Source: JAWLBW01 sp041687475
GTDB lineage: Bacteria > J088 > JAWLBW01
Reading direction: 5' to 3'
Assembly: GCA_041687475.1 (NCBI GenBank)
Contig: JAWLBW010000001.1
Location: forward strand, 5,561-69,560
DNA: 64,000 nt
Shown here piece after piece: positions 23,471-32,016 of the stretch. Position 1 is the stretch's first letter. Each line of letters begins with the position of its first letter. The notes below the pieces were generated by a model. That model was not told where the DNA came from, ran no database searches, and was given only the letters and a program-made list of their open reading frames with translations. The position numbers and the translations under genes were made by a program.

Positions 23471-25954
23471 TCAGTGCGCCGCTGTCGGCGCCCGGTGCCC
23501 GAAGATGTTGATGTCGAGGTAGTTTTCACGGGGTCGGGTTTTACCGCCACCCGAGGTTTTGGCTACCTTGGTCGACTTCGGCGCCGCCTTCTTGTCGAGG
23601 GCGATGTTGAGCACCTCGTCCATGCGGTTGACGAAGTGGAAGGTCACACCCTTGATGACTTCCTTGGGAATTTCGTCGACGTGCGCCTTGTTTCGCTCGG
23701 GCAGGATGATGGTCTTCACTCCGGCCCGCTTGGCCGCAATGACTTTCTCCTTGATGCCGCCGACGGGCAGAACCGCGCCACGCAGGGTAATTTCACCCGT
23801 CATGGCCAGTTTCTCGCGCACCGGAATACCCGACAGCAGGCTCGTCAGGGCCGTGAGCAGGGTCACGCCGGCACTCGGGCCGTCCTTGGGAATGGCGCCG
23901 GCAGGCACGTGAATGTGCAGGTCGATGTCGTCGAAAATGTCTTCGTTGACATGAAACTCACGTGCCTTGCTCTTGATGTAGCTCATGGCGGCCTGGGCGC
24001 TTTCCTTCATGACGTCGCCGAGCTGGCCCGTGAGCTGCAGGTTGCCCTTGCCCTTCATCTTGGTGGCCTCGATGAAGAGAATGTCGCCGCCCACCGGTGT
24101 CCACGCAAGGCCCACGGCCACGCCGGGCACCTGCACCCGGTCGACAATGTCGGGGTGATACTTGCGGGGGCCCAGGTAATTCGGCACGTCATCGGCCGAT
24201 ACCTTGGTGCGGCCACGCTTGCCTTCGGCCACCCGCTTGGCGACGCCGCGGCAAATGGCGGCGATTTCGCGCTTCAGCCCGCGTACGCCGCTTTCCTTGC
24301 TGTAGCCGTCGATGATGGCGGCAAGCGCGTCGTCGGTGAGGTCGAGGTTCTTGGGCACCAGACCATGCTCGTCGAGCTGTTCGGGCAGCAGGAATTCGCG
24401 TGCGATACGCATCTTCTCTTCCTGCGTGTAGCCGGGCACTTCGATGATTTCCATACGGTCGCGCAGGGGCGACGGAATGGTGTCGAGCTGGTTGGCCGTG
24501 GCGATGAAGAGAACCTTGGAAAGGTCGTACGGCACCTCGAGGTAATGGTCCTGGAAGGTGTTGTTCTGTTCCGGATCGAGCACTTCGAGCATGGCCGAGC
24601 TGGGGTCGCCGCGGAAGTCGCTGCCCAGCTTGTCGATTTCGTCGAGCATGAACACGGGGTTGCCGCTGCCGGCGCGCTTCATGCCCTGCACGATGCGACC
24701 GGGCAAGGCGCCTACGTATGTGCGGCGATGTCCGCGCACTTCGGCTTCGTCACGTACGCCGCCGAGACTCATGCGAACAAACTTGCGCCCCAGGGCGCGG
24801 GCCACGCTTTTTCCAAGCGAGGTCTTGCCCACTCCGGGTGGACCCACCAGACACAGAATCGGACCCTTGAGGTCGTTCTTGAGTTTGAGTACGGCAAGGT
24901 ACTCGAGAATGCGTTTCTTGACTTTTTCCAGACCGTAGTGGTCTTCATTGAGAATCGCCTCGGCGGCCGCAATGTCGAGCTGATCCTCGGTATACGATTC
25001 CCAGGGAAGCTCGACAATCCAATCGAGGTACGTGCGGGTGATCGCATGTTCCGGCGAGTGAGGCGAGATGCGTTCGAGGCGGTTGAGCTCCTTGAAGGCG
25101 ACCTTCTTTGCCGTTTCCGGCATCGGTTTGTCGTCAATGGCCCGCCGCAGCTCTTCCATCTCATCGGCTTCGTCTTCGCTGTCGCCGAGTTCCTTTTTGA
25201 TGACCTTCAGCTGTTCGCGCAGGTAATACTCACGGTGGCTCTTGTCGATTTCGCCCTTGACCTGACTCTGAATCTTGTTCGAGAGTTCGAGAACGTGAAT
25301 TTCCTTGAGCAGGTGATCGGTGACCCGCTTCAGCCGTTCATTGGTCGACAGAGTTTCGAGAATATCCTGCTTTTCGGCGACCCCCAGCTTCAGATTACTG
25401 GCGATGAGATCGGCCAGAATGCTGGGGTTGTCGAGATTCTGCACGACGAAGGCGGCCTCTTCGGGCACGGCCGGCGACAGGTCTATGGCCCGCTTCGCCA
25501 TGTTTTTCAGATTGACCATCAGGGCTTCGGCCTCGATGGTGTTCTCCGTCGTTTCGTCGAGAGGGTCGACAGCGACCTTGACGTACGGCTCCTTGTGCAG
25601 GAGCTCGCGAATGCGGAAGCGGGTGAAACCCTGCACCACGATATTCTGCGAGCCGTCGGGCAGCTTGATGAGCTTCAGAATCTTGGCAATGACACCGATA
25701 TCATATAAATCTTCGTGATCGGGGTCTTCGGTTTCCGGATCCCGCTGGGTCACAATGCCGACGACCTTGTTGTTGAGCAGGGCCTCTTCCAGGGCGGCCA
25801 GGCTCTTCTCGCGGCCAACGGTGAGCGGAATCGTCAGAACCGGGAAGACGACCGTGTTGCGCAGCGGTATGATCGGAATCTCACGGGGGAAATCGCCCGC
25901 GAATTCGCCGCGCAGGTCACGTTCAATCATTTCCTTGTTGACTTTCTCATCCAT
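23471..25954 (-). CDS. lon: ATP-dependent Lon protease
   Basis: A cytoplasmic AAA+ serine protease of 827 residues that degrades misfolded and regulatory proteins. The substrate-binding LON domain begins at EIPIIPLRNTVVFP (residue about 23). A coiled-coil region precedes the AAA+ module with Walker A GPPGVGKTS near 371 and Walker B PVFMLDEIDKLG. The protease domain has the catalytic Ser in DGPSAGVT near 693 and the Lys in GIKEKVIAAK near 736. It is slightly longer than E. coli Lon (784) because of a charged C-terminal tail. AAGGAG precedes the ATG by 10 nt. It is monocistronic with its own promoter and terminator. Confidence 0.96.
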   Translation of the reverse strand: MDEKVNKEMIERDLRGEFAGDFPREIPIIPLRNTVVFPVLTIPLTVGREKSLAALEEALLNNKVVGIVTQRDPETEDPDHEDLYDIGVIAKILKLIKLPDGSQNIVVQGFTRFRIRELLHKEPYVKVAVDPLDETTENTIEAEALMVNLKNMAKRAIDLSPAVPEEAAFVVQNLDNPSILADLIASNLKLGVAEKQDILETLSTNERLKRVTDHLLKEIHVLELSNKIQSQVKGEIDKSHREYYLREQLKVIKKELGDSEDEADEMEELRRAIDDKPMPETAKKVAFKELNRLERISPHSPEHAITRTYLDWIVELPWESYTEDQLDIAAAEAILNEDHYGLEKVKKRILEYLAVLKLKNDLKGPILCLVGPPGVGKTSLGKSVARALGRKFVRMSLGGVRDEAEVRGHRRTYVGALPGRIVQGMKRAGSGNPVFMLDEIDKLGSDFRGDPSSAMLEVLDPEQNNTFQDHYLEVPYDLSKVLFIATANQLDTIPSPLRDRMEIIEVPGYTQEEKMRIAREFLLPEQLDEHGLVPKNLDLTDDALAAIIDGYSKESGVRGLKREIAAICRGVAKRVAEGKRGRTKVSADDVPNYLGPRKYHPDIVDRVQVPGVAVGLAWTPVGGDILFIEATKMKGKGNLQLTGQLGDVMKESAQAAMSYIKSKAREFHVNEDIFDDIDLHIHVPAGAIPKDGPSAGVTLLTALTSLLSGIPVREKLAMTGEITLRGAVLPVGGIKEKVIAAKRAGVKTIILPERNKAHVDEIPKEVIKGVTFHFVNRMDEVLNIALDKKAAPKSTKVAKTSGGGKTRPRENYLDINIFGHRAPTAAH

Positions 25955-25984
25955 TAAGACAGTACTCCTTCTTATCCGATCTTC

Positions 25985-26013
25985 AATCTAATACCTGCCC
26001 ATCGGCTTTGCAA
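25985..26013 (-). promoter_or_regulatory. Predicted lon promoter
   Basis: TTGCAA, 17 nt, TAGATT. I see no CIRCE-type repeat here, so HrcA control is not indicated. Confidence 0.5.
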
Positions 26014-26128
26014 GGATGATAGGCTCACTTTTCCCCTCGTGACGGTCTTTTCGCCGATTTGGCCGAAAAACTCATCAAAAGCCCGTCCTTTCGCCGGTTT
26101 CGACGAGAACCCGCGCCACAACGGCGAT

Positions 26129-26158
26129 TTGCCCGGATTCACCCGCGCGTGATAGTTT
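26129..26158 (+). promoter_or_regulatory. Predicted leaderless promoter of the DUF4388 gene
   Basis: TTGCCC, 18 nt, then TAGTTT preceded by TGA (extended -10). 6 nt separate it from ATG 26165, and no ribosome binding site is present. Confidence 0.5.
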
Positions 26159-26164
26159 GAGTGC

Positions 26165-26935
26165 ATGGCCGATGCGCCCACCATAAGCCCCGGCGAAAAG
26201 GGAGTCCGGCCCCGCCGTGAGCTGAAGGGCGACCTGGGTGACGTTCCTCTTGCGGTAATCCTGCAGGCGGTCAAGGAACGCCACCTCACGGGTAGTCTGT
26301 TTTTCCGTAGAGGTGCCGACGAAGTTACCGTCGAGGTCGCCAACGGCGAAGTTGTTTTCGCCCACTCGACCGATCCAGCCACTCGCCTCGGCGAGTGGCT
26401 GCTCATGCGGGGGGCCATATCCGTTTCCCAGTATGAAGAAAGCGTGCGACGACTACGCGAATCGGGCAAGCGGCAGGGAACCATTCTGCTCGAGATGGGG
26501 TGTATTCCTCCGCTCGAGCTTGAACGGGCCGTCCGACAGCAGGTGGCCGACATCATCATGGACCTGTTTTCGTGGAGCACCGGCGAATACCGTTTCAGCC
26601 CCAAGGAAACCAGCGACGAGGCCATCACGCTCGATCTGAGCATTTCCGAGGTCATCATTAAAGGAATCGGTCGCGTGCGCAACTGGCCCCTGATTCAGCG
26701 CGGCCTGCAGCCCTTTACCGAAGTGCTGCAGATTAACCGGGCGTTCGATCTCACCGAAGCCCGACGGGTGAGACTCAGTCGCGAAGAAGATTCCGTTCTC
26801 CAGCTTGTCGACGGCAAGCGAAGCATCGAACAGATTGCCGCGGCCTCGCCTTTCCGGGCATACGCAACCTATCGTACGCTATACGCCTTCAAGGCCGCCC
26901 ACGTACTCGTTCGCGCGCAACCTCCCGGAAGATAG
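26165..26935 (+). CDS. DUF4388 (PatA-like) domain protein
   Basis: A 256-residue cytoplasmic protein. The N-terminal DUF4388 domain (about residues 18-115) has the usual hallmarks: LKGDLGDVPLAVILQAVKERHLTGSLFF, VEVANGEVVFAHS and GEWLLMRGAIS. The second half contains a MshEN-like or winged-helix-like stretch ending DGKRSIEQIAAASPF. DUF4388 proteins in delta-proteobacteria are often tied to signalling and to motility or secretion, but no reaction is known. It diverges from lon, and its ATG is only 6 nt from a predicted -10. Confidence 0.75.
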   Translation: MADAPTISPGEKGVRPRRELKGDLGDVPLAVILQAVKERHLTGSLFFRRGADEVTVEVANGEVVFAHSTDPATRLGEWLLMRGAISVSQYEESVRRLRESGKRQGTILLEMGCIPPLELERAVRQQVADIIMDLFSWSTGEYRFSPKETSDEAITLDLSISEVIIKGIGRVRNWPLIQRGLQPFTEVLQINRAFDLTEARRVRLSREEDSVLQLVDGKRSIEQIAAASPFRAYATYRTLYAFKAAHVLVRAQPPGR

Positions 26936-27051
26936 CCATAGCCCATTCGATTGCGCGTAATTCCGGCCCCGACTCTTTGCGGGGCGTAGCCGGGTGGCCC
27001 CACGCAAGACGGCAGAGCCTGCGCAAACGGTCATTTCTCGGCTCGGCAAAC

Positions 27052-27078
27052 AAAAAAGGGCCGCCCTGATGGCGGCCC
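27052..27078 (-). terminator. Rho-independent terminator of the polysaccharide-export operon
   Basis: GGGCCGCC and GGCGGCCC around a short loop, with six A residues at 27052-27057 acting as the T-run on the minus strand. It ends the array that runs from about 40.1 kb. Confidence 0.88.
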
Positions 27079-27098
27079 CGAATCGACGGCGCGCGTTT

Positions 27099-29189
27099 TC
27101 ACGCCGCAGGCTCCTCGTCGTCGGAACCATAATAGTACTGGTACTGGTAGGCATATGCCCCGTCGGTGACGTCGAGGCCGTTCAGAACGACGCCCAGCAC
27201 ATTGGTGTCGACCTCGACCAGACGCCGCCGGGCTTCGGCCACCAGGTCGCGGCTGACCTTGCCGGACTTGACCACGTATAGTACGCCGTCTACCTTTCGG
27301 CCGAGTACGATGGCATCGGTCACCGGAATCACCGGGGGACTGTCGAAGACCACCCGATCGAATTCCTGTTCGAGCATCTTGAGCACTTCGTCCATGCGGG
27401 CGCTCGTCAACAGTTCGCTGGGATTCGGCGGCAATGGACCGCTGGGAATGACCCACAGATTGGGTATGTCGGTGGGCAGCATGACCGATGCGACGTCGTT
27501 CGAACCCAGAAGAAGCGTCGAGAAGCCTGCGTCGTTACGAAGGCCGAAGGTCTTGTGCAGCCTGCTTCGGCGCAGATCGGCGTCGACCAGGACCACGCGC
27601 TGTCCGGCCTGGGCCAGGGTGATACCCAGGTTGCAGGTGGTCGTCGATTTGCCCTCGAGCGGGGTCGCACTCGTGACGATGAAGGAGTGCAGCGGTTTTT
27701 CAGCCCCCAGGAACATGAGGTTCGTACGGATCGAACGGCAGCTTTCGGCGATCGTGCTCTTTGGGTGAGTGTGCACGAACAGGTCACGGTCGGTCGATTC
27801 TTCGTTAGCGTCGGCCATGTCCGGAATGACGCCGAGTAGCGGCAGCTGAACGTGACGTTCGATATCTTCGGTAGTCTTGATCGTGTTGTCGACGTACTCG
27901 AAGAAGAAGGCAAGGCCGATACCTCCGACGAGTCCCACGAGAACGGCCAGGGCCATGTTGACCTGCACCCGCGGCTTCACGGGCCGGCTGGGTTCGAGCG
28001 CGCTGTCGATGATGCGCAGGTTGTTGGCGCGCAGCGAGCTTGTGAGATCGGCCTCCTTCAGCCGACCGAGCAGAATGTCGTACAGCTGCTGGTTTTTTTC
28101 GGCATCTTGTTGAATGGCCATGTGGCTGATGAATTTCTTGTGCAACTCGAGGGCTTCCTGTTTGGCGGTTTCGAGCTCGGCGCCCAGCGAGTTTTCTTCG
28201 GCACGCTTGAGCACGTACTCGGTACGGGCCGCTTCCAGAATCTTGGTTATCTCGCCCTCGATGCGCTGATTCACGAAGGAAATCTGGTCGTGCAGTCGGC
28301 GCATTTTCGGATGCTCGGGCAGGTAACGGGCCGAAAGCTGGCTGTGTTCGCGTTGCATGTCGATGAGTTGCTGCTTGAGATTCTGCACGAGCTGGCTCGA
28401 AAGAACCTCGACCAGTGCCTCTCGGTCGGTACCCGCCCGCACGAGGCGGTCAAGGCGCTTCCAGCGTGCTTCTACCTCGATGCGTTCGGCCCGGGCGCGT
28501 GAATAGGCGGTGTTCAGATCGACCAGCTTCTGCAGCATCAGGTTCTGCTTGTCGTCGAGCCCCACAAGCCTGTTCTTGTTCTTGAACTCGAACATCTTCT
28601 GCTCGCTTTCGACGACCTGGTTTTTCAATTCGGCCAATCGCTCGCTCAGCCAGTCAACCGCCTGCTTGGTAAGACTCAGGCGCTGTTCGAGGTTATCTTC
28701 GATATATACTTCGGCAATTGCGTTGGCCACCCGGGTGGCTTCGGCAGGATCCGGATGATTGTAGGAAATCTTGACCAGCTGGCTTTCCTTGATTGGTGTG
28801 ACCTCCAGGTGCGCAAGGAAGTAGCCCGGAGTCATGGTGACCTCCTTACCCTCCTTGCCTTCCTGCTTGAGCCCGAGCCGATCGATAACCCGGCGTGCGA
28901 TGTGGTTGCTCTGGATAATGCGGTTCTGGGTGTTGTAGTAGTCCTGGTACATGTAGTAGTTGCCCGAACCGAAATCGTCGATGGACTGAAAGTTCAGTAC
29001 CTTCGGCGTATCGGGCAGAATGGCGATGGTCGTCGTCGCACGATAGATCGGCGTCTGGCTCAGGGTACCGATGAGTACGACCGTAACCAGAACGACGAAG
29101 AAGGTGGCAACGACCCAGCGTCGCTTGCGAATGACCTCCCAGAGGTCCTTGAGATGAAATGCGTTCTGCTGTGTTCCTTCCTGGCCCAC
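27099..29189 (-). CDS. BY-kinase with Wzz domain (Wzc-type polysaccharide co-polymerase)
   Basis: A 696-residue inner-membrane protein controlling the length and export of a polysaccharide. The Wzz domain starts with a cytoplasmic stub and helix (WVVATFFVVLVTVVLIGTL). A long periplasmic coiled-coil/GNVR region ends at the second helix (VNMALAVLVGLVGGIGLAFF). The cytoplasmic tyrosine-kinase half has Walker A TPLEGKST near 510, Walker A' VVLVDADLRRSR near 533, Walker B RVVFDSPP near 611 and a C-terminal tyrosine cluster YAYQYQYYYG, the autophosphorylation sites. GTG start; AGGGGG about 6 nt upstream. It follows the OPX gene by 12 nt and ends at the terminator, the last gene of the array. Confidence 0.92.
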   Translation of the reverse strand: MGQEGTQQNAFHLKDLWEVIRKRRWVVATFFVVLVTVVLIGTLSQTPIYRATTTIAILPDTPKVLNFQSIDDFGSGNYYMYQDYYNTQNRIIQSNHIARRVIDRLGLKQEGKEGKEVTMTPGYFLAHLEVTPIKESQLVKISYNHPDPAEATRVANAIAEVYIEDNLEQRLSLTKQAVDWLSERLAELKNQVVESEQKMFEFKNKNRLVGLDDKQNLMLQKLVDLNTAYSRARAERIEVEARWKRLDRLVRAGTDREALVEVLSSQLVQNLKQQLIDMQREHSQLSARYLPEHPKMRRLHDQISFVNQRIEGEITKILEAARTEYVLKRAEENSLGAELETAKQEALELHKKFISHMAIQQDAEKNQQLYDILLGRLKEADLTSSLRANNLRIIDSALEPSRPVKPRVQVNMALAVLVGLVGGIGLAFFFEYVDNTIKTTEDIERHVQLPLLGVIPDMADANEESTDRDLFVHTHPKSTIAESCRSIRTNLMFLGAEKPLHSFIVTSATPLEGKSTTTCNLGITLAQAGQRVVLVDADLRRSRLHKTFGLRNDAGFSTLLLGSNDVASVMLPTDIPNLWVIPSGPLPPNPSELLTSARMDEVLKMLEQEFDRVVFDSPPVIPVTDAIVLGRKVDGVLYVVKSGKVSRDLVAEARRRLVEVDTNVLGVVLNGLDVTDGAYAYQYQYYYGSDDEEPAA

Positions 29190-29201
29190 CGTTACCCCCT
29201 G

Positions 29202-30041
29202 TCAGAAGAAGCTTTGCGGAACTACGACGATATCTTCGGGCTGCAGGCGCAGGTCGCTTTCCTTGTTGTCGACGACCTTGCCCAGATTGATACGCATCTT
29301 GCGCTCTTTGCCGTTCTGCGAGCGTATTACCTGAACCTTGCCGTCGTTGGCCTTGTTGGTGAGACCTTCTGCCAGACTGACCGCCTGAAGAACGGTCAGG
29401 CCCTCGCGGTAGGGAACGACCCCCGGTTTTTTCACCTCGCCGTACACGTAGACGCCGTCGGAGCGCGGAACGAACAGAATGTCGCCGTCGCCCACGACGA
29501 GATTCAGGGTCGCTTCTCCGAAGCGCAGAAGTCGGTGGGCGTCAATGAGCACAGGTTCGGTTTCACTGGTGATGGCCGGGGGACCCGAGGTGCGATTTCC
29601 GCCCCGCACGAGAACAAGGCTCCGGGCCGCGTTCTCGAGAACGCCACCGGCCTGCGAAACCAGATCGAGCACCGTGGTTCTACCGCTTAGCGAGTAGGGC
29701 CCGGGTTCCTTCACCATGCCGAGTACCACGGCCTTCCGGCTGCGGTATTCCTTGACCTGAACGAACACCTGCGGGTCGACGAGATAGCGCTCGGCCAACC
29801 GCGTGCGAATCAACTGCTCGATTTCGGCCGACGTATGTCCCGTGACCGCTACGGCCCCGATTAGAGGAAACCCGATGGTGCCGTTTTCGTGAACGACCGC
29901 TTCCTTGCTCAGGTCTTCTTCATCGAATACGCGAATTTCGAGCACGTCTCGTGCTCCGACCCGGTATTCGTCTGCCGCCTCGGAAATCGACGGCAACAGC
30001 ATCAAGGCAATCAGGCTGCAGGTAAGCGCTATCAGTCGCAT
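29202..30041 (-). CDS. Short OPX polysaccharide export protein (Wza-like, SLBB)
   Basis: A 279-residue periplasmic/outer-membrane protein of the polysaccharide export family. A signal peptide (LIALMLLPSISEAA) is followed by the poly-export domain (YRVGARDVLEIRVFDEEDLS to SAEIEQLIRTRLAERYLVDP). Two SLBB modules follow: VVLGMVKEPGPYSL and VYVYGEVKKPGVVPY. It lacks a lipobox and stops soon after the second SLBB. The C-terminal amphipathic helix that forms the outer-membrane pore in Wza is therefore missing. This is the short OPX class that needs a separate barrel, and a barrel gene sits immediately upstream, overlapping by 1 nt (TGATG). GGAGG lies 10 nt before the ATG. Confidence 0.9.
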   Translation of the reverse strand: MRLIALTCSLIALMLLPSISEAADEYRVGARDVLEIRVFDEEDLSKEAVVHENGTIGFPLIGAVAVTGHTSAEIEQLIRTRLAERYLVDPQVFVQVKEYRSRKAVVLGMVKEPGPYSLSGRTTVLDLVSQAGGVLENAARSLVLVRGGNRTSGPPAITSETEPVLIDAHRLLRFGEATLNLVVGDGDILFVPRSDGVYVYGEVKKPGVVPYREGLTVLQAVSLAEGLTNKANDGKVQVIRSQNGKERKMRINLGKVVDNKESDLRLQPEDIVVVPQSFF

Positions 30042-31285
30042 CAGAGCATTGCCTCCACTTCAAGAAAGACCTGATTGGTTTCGTAGCTGAACCAGTCGAA
30101 ATCACTCTCGCGCTGCTCGCGGTTGTACCCGAGGTTTACCTTGAGCCAGTCTTCGCTTAGGGGCCGGAACTCTCCCTTTACCGAAGCGAGAAACCCCCAG
30201 TCGGTACGCGCATACGGCTCGGAATAGCGGTTGCTGAAGACATTGCCGCCTACCGCCGCAGCCACGATGGGGGTGAAGGCGTGCCAGAATTCGGCGTAGC
30301 CCCGGTTGGAAACATAGTAGCTTGTGCTGTATGAATCGTAGAGTTCACGGGCGCCGCCGACGGTGAGGCGCGTGCGTTCACTGAATTTTTCGTTGAACTC
30401 CAGCTTGCCCAGCCAGGTGCTGGCGCGGGCGGCTGAGTTCTCGTAATCGAGGCGGCCCCACCCCAGGGCGAGAATGGCCGTCATGCGGCTCGTTACCGCA
30501 CCCTGAGCGCCCAGCCAGGCTTTCCACCCGTCGGCGTCATTCTTCTGAATGGTCGAGGCGGCTTCCGAATCGAGATAACGAACGAAGTAGCCTTCACCCT
30601 CGACAAAAGCAGCCGTTTTGGGAAAGAAGCGATACGAAATGCGCCCGCGAGGGGCATGAATGTTCTTGTCGAGATACGTATAGGTCTGGGCCGAAAAACG
30701 CTCGCTGCTGAGTATGTAGCCGGCGTCGAACTGCAGGTTGCTGTCTTCCAGGTTATAGACGAGGGTCGGTTTGAATTCGTTGTGAACCAACCCGATGGGT
30801 CGGAGGTCGGCCTGCTCGTCGAAGGTGAGCTCGGTGGCCGTTACGAAGAGGTTTTTTCGCACCAGATCGTCGCGCAGGCCAATACCGAAACCGTTGTTGA
30901 GCCGGAGGCTGAACTCGCCGAATACTTCGTGGTTGTTGAAGGTATCCCAGATGGTGGTATCGATGTTGCCATCGAAACCACCGGTGTATTTGACGCCCTG
31001 CCATGCATAGCCGGCTGACGCATGACTGTTCGTACCGAAAGGCAGGCGCAGGTTGAGCTGTGGGTTCAGCGTGAAGTAGATGTCTTCTACGGGGTCGACG
31101 CTGAAGCTGCCCGAGTCGTTTACCTTGAATACGTTGTCGTCGTAGATGGCCGAAAACGTGACCGATGGCCTTACCTCGACAGGTCCGGCCTGAAGCCGTG
31201 CCGGGCCGTCGGCCGCCTGGCTCGCGCCCGGAATAAGCGCTGCTAACAGCGCGCCTGCCGCGGCTGCAGTGATGATCCTGCTCAC
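30041..31285 (-). CDS. Outer-membrane beta-barrel, candidate Wzp-type polysaccharide port
   Basis: A 414-residue outer-membrane barrel. A signal peptide (VSRIITAAAAGALLAALIPGASQAA) precedes a mature domain of amphipathic beta strands with turns every 10-14 residues, for example SVTFSAIYDDNVFKV, NLRLPFGTNSHASAGYAW and GFGIGLRDDLV. It belongs to the long-barrel group with a YDDNVF/YDDNIF N-terminal signature seen in outer-membrane proteins of polysaccharide loci. The GTG at 31285 is preferred over TTG 31303 because GGGGGG stands 6 nt before it. Its stop overlaps the ATG of the short OPX protein, so they are made together. Confidence 0.8.
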   Translation of the reverse strand: MSRIITAAAAGALLAALIPGASQAADGPARLQAGPVEVRPSVTFSAIYDDNVFKVNDSGSFSVDPVEDIYFTLNPQLNLRLPFGTNSHASAGYAWQGVKYTGGFDGNIDTTIWDTFNNHEVFGEFSLRLNNGFGIGLRDDLVRKNLFVTATELTFDEQADLRPIGLVHNEFKPTLVYNLEDSNLQFDAGYILSSERFSAQTYTYLDKNIHAPRGRISYRFFPKTAAFVEGEGYFVRYLDSEAASTIQKNDADGWKAWLGAQGAVTSRMTAILALGWGRLDYENSAARASTWLGKLEFNEKFSERTRLTVGGARELYDSYSTSYYVSNRGYAEFWHAFTPIVAAAVGGNVFSNRYSEPYARTDWGFLASVKGEFRPLSEDWLKVNLGYNREQRESDFDWFSYETNQVFLEVEAML

Positions 31286-31324
31286 GATGTTCCCCCCAAA
31301 CAAGTAAGTGACCCGCCGAAGCGA

Positions 31325-31347
31325 GCCGGTGCGCTTAGCGCACCGGC
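31325..31347. repeat. Hairpin with the stop codon in its loop
   Basis: GCCGGTGCGC (31325-31334) and GCGCACCGGC (31338-31347) are perfect complements with only TTA between them. That TTA is the stop codon (TAA on the minus strand) of the 189-residue protein gene. No T-run follows, so it is unlikely to be a classical terminator. Confidence 0.6.
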
Positions 31348-31904
31348 GTCGCCGGCTTTTTCGGCACGATATGATCGGCCGGTTTGTCCTTCGGCTCTAC
31401 CGTTTCACCCGGTTCGATGTCGCCGTCGAGATTCTTTTCCGAGACCAGTTGTCCCGAATTGATGCGCACACAGGCGCGGGCCTGGGTAGCGAGATCGCGT
31501 ACGCGTTCGGTCGCCGCCGACAGGGTTTTGGCCTCGATGTTCAGCGACTCGATATCGCCCGTGGGAATCGAAGACAGCCGCTTGGCGGCCTGACTGGCCG
31601 CATTGCGAAGATTCTGCGCCGGAACGAGCTTCTGCTCGACGCACGAAGCGGCAAGGGAATCATTGCGTCGGCGGGCGTCGGTACGCAGCCGCGTCATGGA
31701 CTCGATATGGCCGGCGATATTGTCGAGGTACTGTGTTTCTACCTCCTGGATCCGACCCGCCAGGATCTGGCTCATCAGGGTTTCGACCCCACCAATGGCC
31801 GCCTGGGCCTGGTTCGGGTGCGCGTGCGTGAACCCGAGTTCGTGCGCGTGCGCGACACCGGGCGCAAGGCTTGCGGCCAGTATAAACATAAGCATCCGTG
31901 TCAT
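31335..31904 (-). CDS. Hypothetical periplasmic protein (189 aa)
   Basis: Family not recognised. A signal peptide (MLMFILAASLAPGVAHA) is followed by a helical, Ala/Arg-rich mature region with two Cys residues (ASCVEQK and RACVRIN) that could form a disulphide. The C-terminal tail is charged and proline-rich (PKDKPADHIVPKKPATPVR). It has a predicted own promoter (31937-31965) and a GGGGTG site before ATG 31904. It lies between the TPR genes and the export barrel gene, so a role in the same envelope assembly is plausible but unproven. Confidence 0.65.
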   Translation of the reverse strand: MTRMLMFILAASLAPGVAHAHELGFTHAHPNQAQAAIGGVETLMSQILAGRIQEVETQYLDNIAGHIESMTRLRTDARRRNDSLAASCVEQKLVPAQNLRNAASQAAKRLSSIPTGDIESLNIEAKTLSAATERVRDLATQARACVRINSGQLVSEKNLDGDIEPGETVEPKDKPADHIVPKKPATPVR

Positions 31905-31936
31905 AAGTCACCCCAAAGACAAAAGCGTCTATCTCC

Positions 31937-31965
31937 AGCCTAGGAACCCGGAAGCAAACGGTCAA
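31937..31965 (-). promoter_or_regulatory. Predicted internal promoter of the export half of the array
   Basis: TTGACC, 17 nt, TAGGCT, in the only gap above 100 nt within the 27-40 kb array. It would transcribe the 189-residue protein, the barrel, the OPX and the BY-kinase genes. Confidence 0.5.
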
Positions 31966-32016
31966 CGGCCCGTCTCTGCAGACCTGGAACCCTCTTGCAC
32001 AACCACCGCGCCTGTG

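Noticed and set aside
23390..25708. A 772-codon open frame on the plus strand
   Set aside because: It lies fully antisense to lon, whose motifs are complete. It has no recognisable domain or ribosome binding site and is a GC-rich shadow.
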